From NCBI GenBank assembly GCA_034766995.1, contig CM068317.1, forward strand, positions 8,292,001 through 8,356,000: a stretch of 64,000 nucleotides of DNA, read 5' to 3'. The notes beneath the pieces were generated by a model. It had not been told where the DNA came from, searched no databases, and worked only from the letters and a program-made list of their open reading frames with translations. The translations under genes and the position numbers were made by a program. Position 1 is the first letter of the stretch; each line of letters begins with the position of its first letter. Shown here one piece after another: positions 58,331 to 64,000 of the stretch. This DNA is from Acanthacorydalis orientalis (lineage: Eukaryota; Arthropoda; Insecta; Megaloptera; Corydalidae).

Positions 58331-59165
58331 ACACTTACACACAAATGAAACAAATTACATCTACTTTAAATACTAAATAAATAAAAATATTCTAAAGTTG
58401 TCATTCAAATAATTAACTATTACCAATTTGTTTTTTTTAGTATTATTTTATAATTGCGCAGATTTAATCTAGTTTTAAACAATAAGCATTGTTTATCTTT
58501 AGATGCAAATATTTTCAAAAAATTGTTGCAAAAAAATTATTATCTTCTGTGAAGAATTAAAGAAAATAATTGTATTAATTTGTAGTATAGATATTTAGTA
58601 TTTAATATTTTTAAATAAATATAAATAGGCACAAATAATAAAATATATTTCATAAATTTTATAGCAATAAAATTAATATTAAAAATGTGATTTTAAGAGA
58701 ATCGTTCAAAACGTAGTTTTAATAATAGTAATACTCATTAACATAATCTCTTTTTTTAAAAAAAATGTAAAAAAGAGAATTTTTTTCTAATGACTGCATT
58801 GGGAAGAAAATACACCGAACACAATTACAGTGCACGACGAGCGTCGATATTGTGTTATAATGATTGACAACATAAAATTATACATTAGTAAAAGATCAAC
58901 CCAGTCACATATCAAGAAAATATATGGTTGCATATCATGTAATTTATCAAACAGGTGGACAGATCAGCTTCGAGTATATACGTACGAAATGACGTACAAT
59001 TATAAAATATTTATACTTCATCTCAATTAAAATACTTGCCGATGCTGATGACCATGCACTCGGAGGCATTTCGAAAATGATTGATGCGTTTGACGAATGA
59101 CGTTTGAAAATATTTGATATTATTTACTGACTTGAACGATTAACTTTATTACCACTTTTTTAAGA
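58331..59165. other. AT-rich stretch with a small complex patch
   Basis: 58800-59100 is moderately complex with CpGs. A 66-codon ATG frame at 58830-59030 (MHDERRYCVI start) has no recognised feature. Confidence 0.4.
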
Positions 59166-59185
59166 ATATATATATATATATACAC

Positions 59186-59225
<40 letters not shown>

Positions 59226-59242
59226 ACATATATATATATCTA

Positions 59243-59295
<53 letters not shown>

Positions 59296-59312
59296 ACATA
59301 TATATATATCTA

Positions 59313-59360
<48 letters not shown>
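59166..59360. repeat. Higher-order TA array, 70-bp period
   Basis: A unit 'tgtatacatatatatatatc' then 'tatctatatata...' begins at 59221 and repeats exactly 70 bp later at 59291. So part of the array was amplified as a 70-bp block rather than by dinucleotide slippage. Confidence 0.92.
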
Positions 59361-59363
<3 letters not shown>

Positions 59364-59702
59364 ATGTCTTATTTAATAATCAATTCTTTTTTATAATAAC
59401 ATCAAATAACGTTGATGCTTATTCATTTGTCTTATTAAAAAATATTTTAATAACAGAAATAAAATACAACTGCGGATTATATATAATATATTGTTTTGTT
59501 TTTATTTAAGTCATACTAATCTTAAGACATAATGAGAATTTAGTAGAAATGAAAATAAAACTACTGCAACATACAAAAAAAATGTGAACAATATGAAAAT
59601 CAATGTCAAAATTGTGAGTTACAATTCTTAATACTTTAAGTATAAATTTAAGATTCATTTCAACAAATTTATTTGAAAAAAAGTACTTATAAATTATTAA
59701 TA
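59361..59702. other. AT-rich non-coding stretch
   Basis: Nothing recognised. Confidence 0.5.
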
Positions 59703-59728
59703 TAAGGTTGGTAGAAAAATAATAGTGG

Positions 59729-60144
59729 TGTTATGTATCCATCCTCACAACTGTACTTATTTGTAAATGAGGCACGGTATGTCCGTTCTGACTAATGAAT
59801 TTCAGCTGACCTGTCAATATCTAAGTTATGAATCCGTCTTAACAAAAGTACTTGTCACATTCCAGTCAATATCTAAGTTATGTATCCGCCTTAAATGTTT
59901 TGTCACGTTCCTGTCGTGATCCATGTGTTCATACGCTTAGATAAAATACAATTTCATCATTGAGAACAGTATATAAACGGTAGTCGAGATCTCATAAGTC
60001 AGTCAAGTAACAGAACCCGTGTGGTTAAATTCATTGTAACAATAATTAGTATTAAACAATAATAGTAAGCAAATATTTGTTGTTTTTAGTTCAAAACTGC
60101 AGCATTTATGTCATAATCATATATCAGATATCCAAAATATAACA
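59729..60144 (+). mobile_element. Solo LTR (BEL/Pao- or Gypsy-like) inside mariner copy G
   Basis: Begins TGTTATGTATCC and ends ATATAACA (TG...CA with TGTTAT/ATAACA inversion). It is flanked by a perfect 4-bp duplication GTGG (59725-59728 and 60145-60148). Removing it restores the mariner terminus ('aataatagtgg' joined to 'tttatgac'). It carries promoter signals, TATATAAA at 59970 and TCAGT initiator at 59999, and 'aataata' runs downstream. Internally, 'tcaatatctaagttatg' with 'atccg' occurs twice (about 59816 and 59868). No internal retroelement genes are present, so recombination between two LTRs probably removed them. A TG..CA end with 4-bp duplication fits BEL/Pao or Gypsy. Confidence 0.88.
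59970..60003 (+). promoter_or_regulatory. LTR core promoter: TATA box and arthropod initiator
   Basis: TATATAAA at 59970-59977 and TCAGT at 59999-60003. The initiator A lies 29 bp after the start of TATAAA, the standard spacing. It would initiate plus-strand transcription of the LTR R region, and could drive outward transcription. Confidence 0.6.
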
Positions 60145-60657
60145 GTGGTTTATGACTTTCAAATTCATTTACATTTTTCTCAGCTAATGAAATTTATTAA
60201 TCGAAATAAGCACCATTACAATCGAAAAATGTATGCTAATTAATTACAAATTTATTAATTTCGGTGTTTTAAAATTCTACAGTTTGGAGTTTTGAAGTCT
60301 GTGGCCTTCATCTTCAAGGTTCTCGTCATCAGAACGACATTTTTGGAACCACTATTGCACCGTACGTTCCTTAACAGTGCCCATACAAAAAGCATCATTT
60401 AGTTTATAAGCAGTTTCTGCTGCTTTACCACCCGTTTTTAACTCATAAAAAATTACTTCTCTTCCATATTTAATTCAATATCTCAATTTGAACCAAAATT
60501 AATAATAAAACCAAAGTCAATGTTATCAAAATACAGACAGAAAAATGCATTTTAAAATGATATTAACATGAAAACAATGACTTGACACTGTCATTAAAAA
60601 AAATTTAAGGTTAAAAATTAGAAAACAAAAACCGAAATTATTTTCCTATCAACCTAA

Positions 60658-61313
60658 TATATCAAAATTATCTTCAACCTTATTTTAAGAAATTTCGTAA
60701 TACATGAAAAGATATTTCAATGTTTTATTTTTTTAGAGAGATAGATGGCTCATTACTTATAGAACACTTAAAAATCAATTATATTTTTATTATACACTAC
60801 AAATAATGAATGAAATTCTTCAAATTAATAGTTAAAACCAATTACAAAAAAATTTTCTTCGATAAATAATAATTTGTCTTTAATCCCTTTAGAGACAAAG
60901 CTTATTATTCAAAAAAATAATAATGAAATAATAATGAAACACATTATTTATTATTATATTTAGAGAAAAATAATTTTGAAATAAAGAATTTGTAATGAAG
61001 TATCTATATAAACATATATCAAAAGTATTATAATTTAAATCAATGTATTCCATTATAGATATAATTAATATTTTTTATTAATATTAATATTTATCTATTT
61101 ATTCAAATGTTATTTATTTCAAATATAAGAATGTTTGTTAACTTAACTTTTTATGTCCGAAAAATTTACAAAAGACCCAGTATTTATTTTATCGCATTTT
61201 AAATTATAGAAATAGATAATTAAAAGGATTTAAAATTATGTTAATTTTTTTTAATACAGTACTGATAGAACATTTTGAAATTTAGAATTAGTAAATTTAT
61301 TTTCGAATAGTTA

Positions 61314-61316
<3 letters not shown>
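60658..61316. other. AT-rich non-coding stretch
   Basis: Nothing recognised. Confidence 0.5.

Positions 61317-61361
<45 letters not shown>
61317..61361. repeat. (TA)n microsatellite
   Basis: About 20 TA units. Confidence 0.95.
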
Positions 61362-61364
<3 letters not shown>

Positions 61365-61365
<1 letters not shown>

Positions 61366-61880
61366 CTGTGTGTGTATCATGTGTGAGACTAAGTAATCGT
61401 GTAAAAAAGTAACGTTCAAGTGTAAAACTAATAAATATTTTCTGTGTATCGTGGTTCAAGTAATCTTTCGTTGCATACATATGCCGCGCGTTTCTTATAC
61501 ACACACACCCACCGAGACAAATCCAACACCAATCATCCGACGACAGGCAGTAGAGTTTCGGGAAATGTTGTAAGTATAGCAGCGGATGGAGAGGCAATGC
61601 TATACGAAAGGGCCATAATTTAGGACCGCGGCATAAATACTGGCGGATGATACTTTTCGTTGTTCTTACACAACCAACCCACCGTTCATGTTGCATCCAC
61701 CCGACTGCCTTCCCACGAACTTTTACAAGAAATACTCATCTTAAACACACACACATTCATAAACAAATGAATTATTCCGTGTGGATTTTCAACACTTGTA
61801 TTTGTCATGCGATATGTGTTATGTATGAATGTCGAGAAACAGATCGCTGGAAATGTGTTATTATTTCTTAACTCTTAAGG
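61365..61880. promoter_or_regulatory. Higher-complexity island, possible first exon
   Basis: CpG-bearing ('atatgccgcgcgtttcttat', 'ggaccgcggcataaatactg', 'cttcccacgaacttttac'). A consensus donor lies at 61570 ('gaaatgtt|gtaagtatag') on the plus strand. It has no good acceptor within 100 bp, so if used it would be a first-exon donor. Frames on both strands overlap (a 151-codon minus frame and a 74-codon plus frame) and are not credible as genes. It is possibly a promoter or enhancer. Confidence 0.3.
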
Positions 61881-62048
61881 CAATGCTTTGAATTGTTTCA
61901 TTTAACGTAGACAAGCTTTTTTCTAGATTTATTAATTTTTATTTCTTATTTTATTTCAATATATTCATTAATATTTTCTATCAATCATAAATAAATTCCA
62001 CTATTAATATACTTGATATGAAACATTTCTTGATTTAATTATAAAAGA

Positions 62049-62091
<43 letters not shown>

Positions 62092-62248
62092 CATCATAAT
62101 TTTTAGAAAAATGCCATTCTTAGAAAAATATAATATTTTTTAATATCGTATATATTATCGTAATAAAAGTAATATTTAATTAGCTTTATGTAATGTGTAT
62201 CACATTTTGCAGTTCATTTAAAAAATAATAATTAAATGTAAAACTGCT
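61881..62248. other. AT-rich non-coding stretch
   Basis: A TA array lies at about 62050-62088. Nothing else was recognised. Confidence 0.5.
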
Positions 62249-62448
62249 TTAACACGTTGAATGCCATGGGAGTCACCGGTGACCGGCATTCAGTTTGTTC
62301 GTAGCGTGTGAGGTCATCGGAGACCGGCGAAGCTAGGATTACTAGAAACACATAATTCGAGTAAATTTCAATGATTTTAGATTTTTGAATATTATCATCG
62401 TTACAATGGTGTGAAGAAATTAATGCAATATAGAACATATAAAAATAG

Positions 62449-62519
<71 letters not shown>

Positions 62520-62975
62520 GTAAGCTGAAATATTATGCGCTCATATTGCGATGTGTCATATTAACACTTCAAACAAAGGAAATGTTAACTAATACAGTCT
62601 TCACAGTTACAACTTTTTTGATACAGGATTTTGCCTTTGCCCTACCTTGATTTTTTTTCATAACATATTCTACAAAATCGTCGCGTGGTCCTGACTTTTC
62701 CTGGATTTTTTTTTATTTCATGGTGTGGTTTTATTAGTAGATAATGGATGATAATGGATTATTGCAAAAAAAAATCGTGCGAAAACAAAAAAAATGCATT
62801 TCAGCGCCGTGGGGGTTACCAATGATTCCCAGTAAGATAAATGGGTTACACATGATTACACACTTTAACTTATCTGTTATAAATAATATTTAAACATAAT
62901 ATGTAACGCATATTGACAAATTCATATTGATCACGGGAAAGCTAATGTAAAATTAGCGTCGCATTCAACGGTTAA
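62249..62975. mobile_element. piggyBac-type (TTAA) non-autonomous element
   Basis: 727 bp including TTAA at each end (62249-62252, 62972-62975). Inverted termini: left TTAACACGTTGAATGCCATG, right read inward TTAACCGTTGAATGCGACGC. Near the left end are the palindrome GTCACCGGTGAC and a diverged repeat of it ('gaggtcatcggagaccggcg'). On the minus strand a short frame reads PRDDFVEYVMKKNQGRAKAK then SCIKKVVTV, possibly a scrap of transposase, but no catalytic motif is visible. A 60-bp TA array (62451-62514) lies inside the element. Confidence 0.8.
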
Positions 62976-63539
62976 AATAAAAAAATTCAAATAAAACGCG
63001 ATTAAAAATAGTAAAGTATTAGATAAAGAATTATGAAGTTTATTATATTAACAAATTTAAAAAAATGGCAGTTTTATTAGTTATAGATATACATTACTTT
63101 TTAATATTTATAACAAAACAGTATTTACAATGGAATGAAAATAATAATTATTAGAAGAGGAGAATAGATACTAAATGCTAAAAAAGTTTTAAATATTTTT
63201 ATTGTATAATTTTACACATTTTTACTAGTATTTATAGTTAAATTTATTTTTTCTTTAAATTTGGTAATTATATAGAATAATTAAAATGTGGAATGAATTT
63301 AGTGATACTTTATCAGATATAAACTTATTTATTCGTAAATATTATTAAAAAAAATATTAAATGTCTTCATCACTTCCAAAAAAATGAATTGTTTTGAAAA
63401 TATTGCATGTAACATGTTTTAATGTTTAATAATGAGGTGAGAGATTTAACTTGTTCGCACAGAGAGTATCCAACAATGATATTGGAATATAACATTTGTT
63501 AAAGAACCATCAAGAATTTATTAATATGAAAATAAAACA
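62976..63539. other. AT-rich non-coding stretch
   Basis: Nothing recognised. Confidence 0.5.
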
Positions 63540-63890
63540 TTTACGCCGATAACGAATTTGGTATCCATTTCAGGTTTCAAGTAATCATTTATATTCCTTT
63601 CAGAGCACAAACACCGTACGAAAGAATCAAGGAAACTATAATTGTACAATACCCACGTATTCTCGTTCTATTTCCGAACCAGCTGTTCATAAATCTAAAA
63701 ATTAAAGACATATTTCATGTCGACAGATAAACAAAACAACGAAGAATTGCAATTCTTTTAATCAAAATCTTTAAAACGGTCTTTGCCTTGTACATCCACC
63801 ACCGTCACCGTTCCTCCAATCCACCCTAGTGCCCGTACGCTCCGACTATGTCTGTTTCCGTGATACGGAGATATATTCAGGACTGTGAAA
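63540..63890. promoter_or_regulatory. Higher-complexity island near window end
   Basis: CpG-bearing, microsatellite-free ('accaccgtcaccgttcctcc', 'gtgcccgtacgctccgacta'). It contains the candidate exon at 63604. Confidence 0.3.
63604..63705 (+). CDS. Candidate 3' exon segment, product unknown
   Basis: Follows a good acceptor ('catttatattcctttcag'). In phase 0 it reads STNTVRKNQGNYNCTIPTYS then RSISEPAVHKSKN and a stop (34 codons). A second frame also stays open for about 45 codons (QTPYERIKETIIVQYPRILV onward), so coding cannot be decided from openness. No donor was identified downstream, so this could be a terminal exon or a false acceptor. Same strand as the other exon candidates. Confidence 0.25.
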   Translation, partial: STNTVRKNQGNYNCTIPTYSRSISEPAVHKSKN

Positions 63891-64000
63891 AAAGACAATT
63901 AAGAAAATGTATCCATAAATACGTTCTATAATTGAAAATATGCTATCATAAATTTAACAGACGTAAAGGAAAAAATTCTTAAGCACTGTTTAAGTTACAC
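63891..64000. other. AT-rich window end
   Basis: Nothing recognised. Confidence 0.4.

Larger units (their letters stand above)
59703..60657 (-). mobile_element. Hsmar1-like mariner, copy G, interrupted by a solo LTR
   Basis: Reverse-oriented mariner. The 3' terminus at 59703 (TAAGGTTGGTAGAAAAATAA) and the 5' terminus at 60657 (read inward TTAGGTTGATAGGAAAATAA) lie just inside TA dinucleotides. Unlike copies A, B and E it keeps the very end of the transposase: on the minus strand at about 60195-60220 a frame reads DCNGAYFD then stop. N-terminal blocks are also visible (GKAAETAYKLNDAFCMG-like and KERTVQ.WFQK). The middle, including the catalytic triad, is deleted. A 416-bp LTR occupies 59729-60144. 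Confidence 0.9.

Noticed and set aside
61241..61696. 151-codon minus-strand ORF (MQHERWVGCV...)
   Set aside because: Its C-terminal third is a TA array plus AT-rich tail, and a plus-strand frame overlaps its start. Composition explains the openness.
1..64000. CRISPR arrays, operons, bacterial promoters
   Set aside because: Repeats are microsatellites or transposons; no spaced identical direct repeats with unique spacers, and no bacterial gene organisation.

Overview
The window is eukaryotic, very AT-rich, and almost entirely non-coding. No long protein-coding ORF is present; most longer six-frame ORFs are translations of (TA)n arrays (IYIYIY...). It looks like arthropod, probably insect, nuclear DNA. 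Supporting this are Hsmar1-type (cecropia-like) mariner elements, a second and a third Tc1/mariner-type transposase relic, pogo/Tigger, hAT and piggyBac-type (TTAA) non-autonomous elements, and a nuclear copy of mitochondrial COI that reads correctly only in the invertebrate mitochondrial code. I cannot fix the order.

Layout. 1-12.7 kb is AT-rich with (TA)n arrays, a broken transposase (minus strand, 1640-2616), a hAT-type MITE at 11763-11978 and two higher-complexity patches (3290-3860, 8930-9620). At 12.7-13.07 kb a CpG-bearing patch ends in a short ATG-initiated segment with a GTACGT donor, which is the best candidate for a plus-strand promoter and first exon. 13-25 kb holds transposon relics, the COI numt (17281-17557), two mariners and more patches. 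At 26187-26260 there is a well-formed internal exon candidate, followed at 54646-54680 by another and at 63604 by a third acceptor. All three lie on the plus strand, 9-28 kb apart, so the window may be the long-intron 5' part of a large plus-strand gene or a lncRNA locus.

29-47 kb and 50-63 kb are a transposon graveyard with readable nesting. A TTAA-type MITE sits inside a Tigger-like element (50880-51434). A 416-bp solo LTR with a 4-bp target duplication sits inside a mariner (59703-60657). Three to four internally deleted mariners share one architecture: helix-turn-helix half kept, catalytic half lost.

Two dispersed foldback (palindromic) families recur through the window. FB1 has the core 'TGGCGATGC.ATCGTC' and FB2 has arms centred on 'CTGAAGATGGCAC..GTGCCGAAAC'. 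The FB2 centre resembles a hammerhead-ribozyme core and is the most interesting unexplained structure I see. Between these lie roughly 45-50 long (TA)n arrays, often flanked by (CA/TG)n or (GA/CT)n. About a dozen higher-GC, microsatellite-poor islands are candidate regulatory elements.

All product assignments come from reading translated fragments by eye. Nothing was aligned or searched.
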